Below, in pieces: positions 1-5,710 of a DNA stretch of 8,134 nt (its first letter is position 1; the number at the start of each line of letters is the position of its first letter). A program made the translations under genes and the position numbers. Under the pieces are notes generated by a model, which did no database searches, was not told where the DNA came from, and was given only the letters and a program-made list of their open reading frames with translations. Where the stretch lies: the NCBI GenBank assembly GCA_964629505.1, contig CAZVQR010000029.1, positions 1 through 8,134 of the forward strand. The letters run 5' to 3'. The DNA is from 2-02-FULL-44-35 sp964629505 (GTDB taxonomy: Bacteria > Patescibacteriota > Minisyncoccia > Phycocordibacterales > DSPV01).

Positions 1-963
1 TCCAACCCGCTTATCAGAAATATTATCGGTCAGCCGAAATCATCTTTTGATTTGCGAAAAATTATTGATGAGCGTAAGATTTTAATTATCAATCTTTCCA
101 AAGGTCGGGTGGGCGAAGTTAATGCTGATTTATTGGGCAGCATGCTGATTACCAAAATTTATCTGGCGGCGATGTCGCGCGCCAATTTGTCTTCTTCGGC
201 TCTGCGTCAATTGCCGCACTTCAATTTATACGTGGACGAATTCCAATCGTTTGCCAATGAAAGCTTCGCCAACATTTTGTCGGAAGCGCGCAAATACAAA
301 CTCAATCTGACTTTGGCCCACCAATACATTGAACAAATGTCGGAGGAAGTGCGGGCGGCGGTTTTTGGCAATGTGGGTACGATGATTTGCTTTCGGGTTG
401 GCGCTTACGACGCCGAAGTGCTGGAAAAGGAATTTGCGCCGGTTTTTACCGCTGAGGACTTGGTCAGTTTGGGCTTCACCCAAGTTTATTTGAAATTAAT
501 GATTAACGGCGTTACTTCGCCGCCGTTTTCAGCCACCACACTCGCGCCGTTGGAACAACCGCTGATTTCTTACAAAAACGACATTATTGCCAACTCGCGT
601 CGGACTTACGCCAAATCACGATTGGCAGTGGAAAATGCCATCCGCCAGTGGAGTCAGCCGATTTTGCCCCCCATAAAACCTAGAACGGCACCGATTGCAG
701 CGCCAGTGTCGGCAAGACCGCCAGCACCAATAACGAAACCTAGGCCACCCTTGCCAACGGAACGCAAACCCGTTTCATCGGAACCCCAACGTGGCAAGCC
801 CGAATTTCATAAACCATTCCAAAATCCCAAAAATGTTTCCGATTTGCGCCAGGCGCTCAAAGTAGTTTTGGAAAAAAAAGAAGACAAAGTTGAAGCAAAA
901 CAAGTGAATGAAGTGCCGGAAGATGTCTTGAAAAAAACCTTGGGCTTGGATGATAAAAAATGA
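1..963 (+). CDS. TraG/VirD4-like type IV secretion coupling ATPase, C-terminal part (5' truncated by window edge)
   Basis: The reading frame is open from base 1 and has no start in the window, so this is the 3' part of a larger gene ending in TGA at 961-963. The visible part is the C-terminal half of a RecA-like DNA-translocating ATPase of the VirD4/TrwB/TraG type. The Walker B strand NLYVDEFQSF (Asp-Glu codons at 235-240) is followed by a sensor-like stretch with SEARKYKLNLTLAHQYIEQM and a region ending VFGNVGTMICFRVG. Walker A must lie upstream. After about nt 650 the protein becomes a Pro/Arg-rich linker and then a charged helical tail ending in a VPEDVLKKTLGL-type motif, a tail I associate with CPR members of this family. 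The expected role is a membrane-bound hexameric motor passing DNA or protein to a secretion or conjugation channel. The 3' end overlaps the next gene by 14 bp, which suggests one operon. An FtsK/HerA-like motor is the main alternative. Confidence 0.9.
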   Translation, partial: SNPLIRNIIGQPKSSFDLRKIIDERKILIINLSKGRVGEVNADLLGSMLITKIYLAAMSRANLSSSALRQLPHFNLYVDEFQSFANESFANILSEARKYKLNLTLAHQYIEQMSEEVRAAVFGNVGTMICFRVGAYDAEVLEKEFAPVFTAEDLVSLGFTQVYLKLMINGVTSPPFSATTLAPLEQPLISYKNDIIANSRRTYAKSRLAVENAIRQWSQPILPPIKPRTAPIAAPVSARPPAPITKPRPPLPTERKPVSSEPQRGKPEFHKPFQNPKNVSDLRQALKVVLEKKEDKVEAKQVNEVPEDVLKKTLGLDDKK

Positions 964-2332
964 CGCTATAAAATTTTTACTGCTGGCGGTAATTTGGTTG
1001 CTCACGCCAATTTCGGTTTCTGCGGCGTTGGAAATTAGTGAGATTATGTATGATTTATCTGGTAGTGATGACGATAGAGAATGGATAGAAATTTGGAATA
1101 ACGATACAACAGCGTTTAATTTGGCTGAGTGGAAATTTTTTGAAGCCAATACTAATCATGGGATAGTTTTCTCGCGCGGTAGCGAGGCAACCGCACCGGG
1201 TGGTTTTGCTGTTATTGCCGATAACCCCGACAAATTTCTGGCTGATTATCCGAATTTCAGCGGTAATCTTTTTGACAGTAGTTTTTCTTTAAGCAATACC
1301 GGCGAGCGATTGGCCTTGAAAAATGGCGATGCGATTGTTGACGAAGTAACTTATTCTTCCGAAAACGGCGCCAATGGCGATGGTAATTCTTTGCAAAAAA
1401 TTAGCGGTCAGTGGCCAGTTGGGACACCAACACCTGGTGTAGCAAATTCGGCCAATTCATCTTCCAATCCTCCCAACAATCAAAGTCAGAGTTCCAATCA
1501 AAGTTCTTCACCGACAACTATTACTGAAGAACGGCCGGAAATATCGGTGAACGCTGGTGTTAATAGAACGGTGGTGGTCGGCGCGGACGCGCTGTTTTCC
1601 GGCAAAGCGCTAGGCGCTGGCGGCAAACCCTTGGACCATGTTCGTTTCCTTTGGAATTTCGGCGATGGCGAAACGAAGGAAGGGCAAAATGTTTTGCACC
1701 GTTTCCGTTTTCCCGGCGAATATATCGTCACTTTGGATATCGCTTATGGCAAATGGAGCAACGCTGCCCGATTGACAGCCGTTGCCATTAAGTCGCCGTT
1801 GGTGATTTCGCGGATAAAAGAGGGGACAGCCGGTCTGGTGGAATTAGCCAATGAAGGCGCCGCCGAATTGGATTTATTCGGCTGGTATCTCCAGTCGGGC
1901 AATGTTTCTTTTTTGATTCCTAAAAACACCGCTATTGCCGGCGGCAAGAAAATAATTTTTCCCAATGAAGTGACCGGTTTGGCTGGCCCAGATGTTTCGC
2001 TCTTATATCCCAATGGCGTGTTAGCCGCGGGTTTTGAAGCGCCACCAGATAAAATTATTGAGGTAAAAACTTCCGTTCCCGCTCCAGTGATTGTTCCAGT
2101 AAAAGAATCATCAGGAGAATCGCAGGTCAAACCTGCGAAAGAAAATCTGAAAGAGGAAACGGCGGCGGTCTATGAAGCGACACCAGAGAGTGGTGGTTTG
2201 ATGATTTGGTTGCTTGCCTTAGGTGGGCTAATCGTGTTATCAATAGGCGCATTAATTTTCACCAAGAAACAACCTGACCCTTCCCGCCTCGTCGGCGGGC
2301 AGGCGGCAAATGAGTACGAAATTATTGAATAA
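950..2332 (+). CDS. Secreted, membrane-anchored lamin-tail / PKD domain surface protein
   Basis: 460 aa with a clear export layout. A signal peptide occupies residues 1-25 (Lys near the N-terminus, hydrophobic core FLLLAVIWLL, likely cleavage after SVSA). A lamin-tail domain spans about 27-165 (LEISEIMYD start, REWIEIWN, GERLALKNG, VDEVTY). A Ser/Asn/Gln/Pro-rich linker follows at 166-196, then a PKD-type Ig fold at about 197-281 (WNFGDG at 235-240, GEYIVTLDI). A second, degenerate lamin-tail-like segment lies at about 283-362 (VELANEGAAELDLFGWYL). After an acidic/Pro linker, one transmembrane helix lies at about 417-437, followed by a short cytoplasmic tail. The protein probably displays adhesive or scaffold domains outside the cell while held in the membrane. 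ATG at 950 is the only start giving the signal peptide. It overlaps the upstream ATPase gene, so it may be coupled to it. Two dyad repeats lie in the non-conserved C-terminal part. The ligand is unknown. Confidence 0.88.
   Translation: MIKNDAIKFLLLAVIWLLTPISVSAALEISEIMYDLSGSDDDREWIEIWNNDTTAFNLAEWKFFEANTNHGIVFSRGSEATAPGGFAVIADNPDKFLADYPNFSGNLFDSSFSLSNTGERLALKNGDAIVDEVTYSSENGANGDGNSLQKISGQWPVGTPTPGVANSANSSSNPPNNQSQSSNQSSSPTTITEERPEISVNAGVNRTVVVGADALFSGKALGAGGKPLDHVRFLWNFGDGETKEGQNVLHRFRFPGEYIVTLDIAYGKWSNAARLTAVAIKSPLVISRIKEGTAGLVELANEGAAELDLFGWYLQSGNVSFLIPKNTAIAGGKKIIFPNEVTGLAGPDVSLLYPNGVLAAGFEAPPDKIIEVKTSVPAPVIVPVKESSGESQVKPAKENLKEETAAVYEATPESGGLMIWLLALGGLIVLSIGALIFTKKQPDPSRLVGGQAANEYEIIE
2120..2138. 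repeat. In-frame 8-bp dyad inside a coding linker
   Basis: Arms TCGCAGGT and ACCTGCGA are perfect inverted repeats around a 3-nt loop, CAA. They encode residues 391-397 (SQVKPAK) of the lamin-tail/PKD protein, in a low-complexity linker just before the transmembrane helix. The dyad starts exactly on a codon boundary. It is probably a dispersed small palindrome tolerated in a flexible segment; family membership needs a genome search. Confidence 0.6.
2283..2306. repeat. GC-rich dyad in the cytoplasmic tail of the surface protein
   Basis: CCCGCC at 2283-2288 pairs with GGCGGG at 2294-2299 around TCGTC, and is followed by CAGGCGG. It encodes the RLVGGQA part of the short tail after the transmembrane helix and is much more GC-rich than its surroundings. 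It shares the boundary words CCCGCCT and CGTCGG plus GCAGG with the element at 4286-4316 in rplY, so the two look like members of one repeat family. Its last bases (AGGCGG) could also act as a fortuitous ribosome-binding site for an ATG at 2310. Confidence 0.55.
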
Positions 2333-2333
2333 A

Positions 2334-3488
2334 ATGCCAAAAAAAATTCTAATTTTTTCCGTCGCTTACCGGCCGTTTATCGGCGGGGCGGAAGTAGCCG
2401 TAGAGGAAATTACCAAACAGCTCGCGTCCCGAGGTTTTAATTTTGATTTATTGACGGTCAATTTGGACGGCCGGCAAAAACGCGAGGAGACACTCGGTGG
2501 CGTGAAAATTTTTCGCGTGGGCAAAGGCACGCTGGGCAAATTTTTATTTCCGTTCTCAGCGTTTTTTTTAGCCAGAAAACTCCAGCGGGAAAATCATTAC
2601 GACGCGACTTGGGCGATTATGGCTAATTACGCAGGTTTCGCCGCTTTGTTTTTCAAAATTTTCTATTCAACCGTGCCATTTGTTTTAACTTTACAAGAGG
2701 GCGACCCGCTCGCCGAAATTAAACGCAAGGTTTGGTTTTGTTATCCGTTGTTCAAAATGATTTTCCGCCGGGCCGATAAAGTGACGACAATTTCCAATTA
2801 TTTGGCAGAGTGGGGCAGAGCCATGGGAGCGAGGAAGGTAGAGGTGGTGCCGAATGGAGTGGATGTAAAAAAATTTAAAACTAAAAACGAAAAGCTAAAA
2901 ACTGAAGAATTAAAAAATAAATTGGGGTTTGAGAAAGGTGATGTGATTTTGGTGACGACGGGGCGGTTGGTGAAAAAAAATGCCGTGGGCGATATTATCT
3001 CCGCGTTGGAATTTTTGCCGGAGAATGTAAAGTTGTTAGTTATCGGTGCTGGCGAATTGGAGGAAAGTTTAAAGTCTAAAGTTCAAAGTTATCTGCCCAA
3101 GGCGGACCAGCCTGGGGCTGGCAAGTTACAAAATCGTGTTAGTTTTTTAGGCTTTATCCCACCCGAAAGATTGCCGGAATATCTTTGGGTTTCAGATATT
3201 TTTATCCGCCCCTCTTTGTCCGAAGGTTTAGGCAATTCGTTTATTGAAGCGATGGCGGCCGGTTTGCCGATTATCGGTACGCCAGTCGGCGGTATTCCGG
3301 ATTTTCTTAAAGATGGCGAAACGGGGCTTTTTTGCGAACCAAATAATCCCCAAAGCATCGCCGAAAAAGTAAAATTGCTTCTAGCCGATAACTCGCTCCG
3401 CCAAAAAATTATCGCCAATGCCCAAAAATTAGTTGCCGAAAAATATGATTGGAATATCATTGCCGACCAAATGCGCTTGATATTGTGA
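2334..3488 (+). CDS. Glycosyltransferase family 4-type (GT-B fold)
   Basis: 384 aa, normal for the family. The N-terminal Rossmann domain begins at residue 3 (KKILIFSVAYRPFIGGAE, with the Gly-rich acceptor-side loop at 17-18). The C-terminal nucleotide-sugar-binding domain begins near 203 (VILVTTGRLVKKNAVGDII). The EX7E signature is Glu297...Glu305 in SEGLGNSFIEAMAAG, followed by PVGGIPDFLKDGETGLF, the usual donor-binding segment. It should transfer a sugar from an NDP-sugar to a lipid-, polysaccharide- or protein-linked acceptor at the inner face of the membrane; the exact sugar cannot be read. I place the start at 2334 because MPKKILIF is the family-type N-terminus and lies one base after the upstream stop. 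ATG at 2310, overlapping the upstream gene, would add MSTKLLNK and has an AGGCGG upstream. Two AT-rich 7-nt-period repeats and one dyad are carried in frame in loop regions. Co-directional with the surface protein, it may modify envelope components. Confidence 0.92.
   Translation: MPKKILIFSVAYRPFIGGAEVAVEEITKQLASRGFNFDLLTVNLDGRQKREETLGGVKIFRVGKGTLGKFLFPFSAFFLARKLQRENHYDATWAIMANYAGFAALFFKIFYSTVPFVLTLQEGDPLAEIKRKVWFCYPLFKMIFRRADKVTTISNYLAEWGRAMGARKVEVVPNGVDVKKFKTKNEKLKTEELKNKLGFEKGDVILVTTGRLVKKNAVGDIISALEFLPENVKLLVIGAGELEESLKSKVQSYLPKADQPGAGKLQNRVSFLGFIPPERLPEYLWVSDIFIRPSLSEGLGNSFIEAMAAGLPIIGTPVGGIPDFLKDGETGLFCEPNNPQSIAEKVKLLLADNSLRQKIIANAQKLVAEKYDWNIIADQMRLIL
2875..2902 (+). repeat. AT-rich 7-nt tandem repeat, four units, inside the glycosyltransferase gene
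   Basis: Consecutive units are TTAAAAC, TAAAAAC, GAAAAGC, TAAAAAC. The 7-nt period is out of step with codons, so it encodes a Lys/Thr-rich stretch around FKTKNEKLKTEE. This lies between the conserved VPNGVD strand and the second domain, a spot where family members are normally compact. It looks like a degenerate simple-sequence insertion kept in frame. Confidence 0.55.
3061..3088 (+). repeat. Second AT-rich 7-nt tandem repeat in the glycosyltransferase gene
   Basis: Units AGGAAAG, TTTAAAG, TCTAAAG, TTCAAAG share the AAAG ending every 7 nt. They encode the helix EESLKSKVQS in a position where GT4 proteins usually have a helix with variable sequence. The dyad at 3107-3121 follows closely, so this loop region seems to have collected repeat material. 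Confidence 0.5.
3107..3121. repeat. GC-rich dyad in a glycosyltransferase loop
   Basis: CCAGCC (3107-3112) and GGCTGG (3116-3121) form a perfect 6-bp dyad around TGG. It sits in the segment encoding KADQPGAGK (residues 256-264), between the helix KSKVQSYL and the conserved strand NRVSFLGF. Typical family members run directly from helix to strand here with a few variable residues, so this looks like a small in-frame insertion. Confidence 0.45.
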
Positions 3489-3490
3489 CT

Positions 3491-3511
3491 TGTGGACACC
3501 GAGTGTCTACA
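3491..3511 (+). terminator. Hairpin after the glycosyltransferase gene, possible terminator or dispersed palindrome
   Basis: TGTGGACAC and GTGTCTACA form a 9-bp stem with one G-U pair and a CGA loop, two bases after the glycosyltransferase stop codon. The following bases are only moderately T-rich (GGTTTCTGTTGCCTTTTT), so termination is plausible but not textbook. It ends 8 nt before the -35 box of the rplY promoter and separates the two transcription units. It could instead be a dispersed intergenic palindrome. Confidence 0.45.
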
Positions 3512-3519
3512 GGTTTCTG

Positions 3520-3547
3520 TTGCCTTTTTAGGAAATTTCCGTATAAT
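3520..3547 (+). promoter_or_regulatory. rplY promoter, leaderless type
   Basis: -35 TTGCCT (4/6 to consensus), 16-nt spacer, perfect -10 TATAAT at 3542-3547. Six bases later comes the rplY ATG at 3554, so the usual transcription start (7 nt after the -10) falls on the A of the ATG. No ribosome-binding site could exist on such a transcript, which implies leaderless translation. The same TATAAT-N6-ATG arrangement precedes the rmuC-like gene. Confidence 0.75.
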
Positions 3548-3553
3548 GCCTTT

Positions 3554-4333
3554 ATGATTTTATTGAAGGCGAAAAAGCGCGAACCGAAAGCGAATTTGGG
3601 AAAAATTAGAAAAAACGGCGAATTGCCAGCGGTTTTTTACGGCAAGCGGGAAAAAGCCACACCAGTCAGCGTAGCTTTCAAGGATTTTGTTAAGGTTTGG
3701 AAAGAAACCGGCGAGAGCTCGGTGGTTACTCTGGCGGTTGAAAGCGGAGAAAATTTGGAAGCGTTGATTCAGGATGTGGATTTGGACCCGATTCGTTCCA
3801 CTCCGCGCCACGCCGATTTTTATGTTTTTGAAAAAGGCAAAAAATTGAAAATTAAAACCCCGATTGAATTCACCGGCGTTTCGCCGGCGGTCAAAGACCT
3901 GGGCGCGATTTTGATTAAGGTCTTACATGAACTTTCTATTGAGGCCTTGCCCAAGGACTTGCCGAAAAAGATTGAAGTGGATATCAGTTTGCTTAAAAAT
4001 TTCAACGATACCGTCGCGGCCAAAGATATTAAATTACCCACTGGCGTTACCTTGATGGAAAAACCGGAAGAAGTGGTGGTGTCAGTTTATGAACCGAAAG
4101 AAGAAGCGGAAGAAAAACCGGCTGAACCGGTGGATTTGTCGGTGATTGAAGTGGAAAAGAAAGGCAAAGAAGTCAAAGAAGGAGAGAGTGTTGAATCGCC
4201 AACTGGCGCTGTAGCCAAACCGGGGGCTAAATCAACTGGCGGAGCCGCCAGCGCACCAGCCGGTAAAGAGACAAAAGAACGCAAACCCGCCTCCGCCAAG
4301 GCTACGTCGGGCAGGGAATCAAAAGGGAAATGA
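3554..4333 (+). CDS. rplY: Large ribosomal subunit protein bL25 (CTC/TL5 type)
   Basis: 259 aa. Residues about 1-90 form the bL25 5S-rRNA-binding domain (LLKAKKREPKANLGKIRKNG, LPAVFYGK, a strand ending ALIQDVDLDPI, then RHADFYVF). Residues about 95-185 form the TL5/CTC C-terminal beta domain (IKTPIEFTGVSPAVKDLGAIL, LPKDLPKKIEVDIS, PTGVTLMEKPEEVVVSV). The remaining 70 or so residues are a low-complexity Glu/Lys/Ala/Pro tail, common in long-form members. The protein binds 5S rRNA in the central protuberance of the 50S subunit. I chose ATG 3554 because the family starts here and the promoter -10 lies only 6 nt before it; the frame is open upstream to 3449 but those codons overlap the previous gene and the promoter. 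The end of the tail carries a GC-rich repeat. The stop overlaps the start of the next gene (ATGA), indicating translational coupling. Confidence 0.95.
   Translation: MILLKAKKREPKANLGKIRKNGELPAVFYGKREKATPVSVAFKDFVKVWKETGESSVVTLAVESGENLEALIQDVDLDPIRSTPRHADFYVFEKGKKLKIKTPIEFTGVSPAVKDLGAILIKVLHELSIEALPKDLPKKIEVDISLLKNFNDTVAAKDIKLPTGVTLMEKPEEVVVSVYEPKEEAEEKPAEPVDLSVIEVEKKGKEVKEGESVESPTGAVAKPGAKSTGGAASAPAGKETKERKPASAKATSGRESKGK
4286..4316. repeat. GC-rich imperfect dyad in the bL25 C-terminal tail
   Basis: The segment starts CCCGCCTCCGCC and ends CGTCGGGCAGGG, with imperfect complementarity between its ends. It encodes PASAKATSGR in the disordered tail of bL25. It shares CCCGCCT, CGTCGG and GCAGG with the element at 2283-2306, the latter lacking the inner CCGCCAAGGCTA portion. 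Likely a second member of one dispersed repeat family. Confidence 0.5.
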
Positions 4334-5667
4334 AGTTCTTGAAACAAAACTCAAAAAGGCTTCGCCTTGCGGTTAACCGCAAGGCGAAGCCTTTCAGCAT
4401 CTTTGTTGGATTTTTTTTGCTAACCAGTTTAGCTTTCGCCCAGGATATTTCCAATATTGTTACCAGTCGCCGAGCGGAATTGGAAAACCAGTTGGCGGCG
4501 TTGCAAAAAGAAATTGACGTTCAACAGCAAATTCTCAAAAACAAACAGCGCGAAAGCGTTTCTTTGGAGCGCGATATCGCCATTTTGAACGCCAAAATTG
4601 ATACCGCTAAACTTTCCATCAAAGTCCGGGCTTTGGTTATTACAAATTTGAATCAAGAAATTGATGGTAAAGAAAAAACCATCGCCGGCTTGTCGGCAAA
4701 AATTGCTCGCGAATTGGCATCGTTGGCTGATTTACTTCGCAAAACCCGCGAGCTGGATAATTTTTCGGTGGCGGAATTTGTCCTAAGTGGTAACGATTTG
4801 TCGGCTTTTTTTGAGGACTTGGATAATTTCCAAACCATTAAAGCATCGTTAGCCCAATCGTTTGAAAAATTGCGTTCCACCAAATCAATCACCGAAGAAG
4901 AGAAAAGCTCGCTGGAAGACAAAGCCAAAGAAGAAACCGATTTGAAAAAAATTCAGGAATTGGAAAAGAAAAGAATAGAGGAACAGGAAAAAGACAAGAA
5001 AGACATTTTGAAAATTTCCCGCGGCGTGGAAACGGTTTATCAGAAAATTATTAAAGATAAAGAAAAAAGCGCGGCCCAAATCCGGGCGGAATTGTTCGCC
5101 TTGCGCGGCTCGGCGGCCATTCCTTTTGAAAAAGCCTATGAATACGCGACTCGCGCGGCGCAAAAAACTGGCGTGCGGGCGGCGGTAATTTTGGGCATTA
5201 TCGCTGAAGAATCCAATCTCGGCGAAAATGTCGGCACCGGCAATTGGAAAGTAGATATGAAAGCGCCGCGCGACACCGTGCCGTTTTTGGCCATTACCGC
5301 GCAACTTGGTCTTAACCCCAACTTGATGCCGGTTTCCAAAAAACCTTGGTATGGTTACGGCGGTGCCATGGGGCCGGCTCAATTTATTCCTTCCACCTGG
5401 GTGCTTTATGAAGATCGCATCGCTGGCGCCACCGGCCATAATCCGCCGAATCCTTGGGAGCCGGAAGACGCTTTTATGGCCACTGGTTTATTGATGGCTG
5501 ATAACGGCGCCGATAAGCAAACCTATAACGCCGAACGGCTGGCCGCTTTGCGTTATCTGGCTGGCTGGAAAAATGCCACTAAATCGGCTTACGCTTTCTA
5601 CGGCGATGATGTAATGGAATTAGCCGCCAAGTATCAGCAACAAATTGACATTATTAAAGCTAATTAA
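4330..5667 (+). CDS. Secreted coiled-coil protein with C-terminal MltB-like lytic transglycosylase domain
   Basis: 445 aa. A signal peptide covers residues 1-38, with an unusually long basic n-region (MKFLKQNSKRLRLAVNRKAK), the hydrophobic core FSIFVGFFLLTSL and cleavage likely after AFA. Residues about 41-135 and 165-258 are strongly heptad-like coiled coil, rich in Glu/Lys/Gln, resembling the coiled coils of PcsB/EnvC-type division proteins. The C-terminal domain (about 262-440) is a lysozyme-like transglycosylase: Glu294 in EESNLG is the expected catalytic acid, GYGGAMGPAQFIPSTW (342-357) is the substrate-cleft motif, and NPWEPEDAFMATGLLMADNG follows. It should cleave glycan strands of peptidoglycan outside the membrane, with the coiled coil giving localisation or control. 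ATG 4330 overlaps the rplY stop; AAGGGAA upstream is a weak ribosome-binding site. A perfect 40-bp palindrome encodes most of the n-region. Confidence 0.88.
   Translation: MKFLKQNSKRLRLAVNRKAKPFSIFVGFFLLTSLAFAQDISNIVTSRRAELENQLAALQKEIDVQQQILKNKQRESVSLERDIAILNAKIDTAKLSIKVRALVITNLNQEIDGKEKTIAGLSAKIARELASLADLLRKTRELDNFSVAEFVLSGNDLSAFFEDLDNFQTIKASLAQSFEKLRSTKSITEEEKSSLEDKAKEETDLKKIQELEKKRIEEQEKDKKDILKISRGVETVYQKIIKDKEKSAAQIRAELFALRGSAAIPFEKAYEYATRAAQKTGVRAAVILGIIAEESNLGENVGTGNWKVDMKAPRDTVPFLAITAQLGLNPNLMPVSKKPWYGYGGAMGPAQFIPSTWVLYEDRIAGATGHNPPNPWEPEDAFMATGLLMADNGADKQTYNAERLAALRYLAGWKNATKSAYAFYGDDVMELAAKYQQQIDIIKAN
4355..4394. repeat. Perfect 40-bp palindrome without loop, inside the signal-peptide coding region
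   Basis: The left arm AAAGGCTTCGCCTTGCGGTT is followed directly by its exact reverse complement; symmetry breaks at 4354/4395. It encodes RLRLAVNRKAKP-type residues about 9-22, extending the basic n-region of the exported transglycosylase. In RNA it would form a very stable hairpin starting about 25 nt after the start codon. It may be a dispersed palindromic element that inserted in frame. Confidence 0.9.
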
Positions 5668-5670
5668 ATA

Positions 5671-5701
5671 AAAGAAAAAGGCAAGAAGTGAAATTCCTGC
5701 C
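5671..5701 (-). terminator. Intrinsic terminator for the 79-aa minus-strand gene
   Basis: Read on the minus strand, GGCAGGAA and TTCTTGCC form an 8-bp stem with one G-U pair and a 6-nt loop (TTTCAC), followed directly by TTTTTCTTT. It begins 9 nt after the stop codon of the minus-strand gene. In the plus direction no T-run follows the stem, so it serves the minus strand mainly. It ends just past the stop of the convergent transglycosylase gene. Confidence 0.8.
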
Positions 5702-5710
5702 GATTAAGAA

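Noticed and set aside
775..1149. 124-codon minus-strand reading frame across the ATPase/surface-protein junction
   Set aside because: Shadow of two well-supported plus-strand genes; no promoter or ribosome-binding site of its own was seen.
3449..3553. Extended bL25 N-terminus starting at 3449
   Set aside because: These codons cover the end of the glycosyltransferase gene, the hairpin and the promoter; the family N-terminus begins at 3554.
4885..5439. 184-codon minus-strand reading frame opposite the transglycosylase gene
   Set aside because: It is antisense to conserved coding sequence, its product is Phe/Arg-rich with no domain sense, and the plus-strand frame has clear catalytic motifs.
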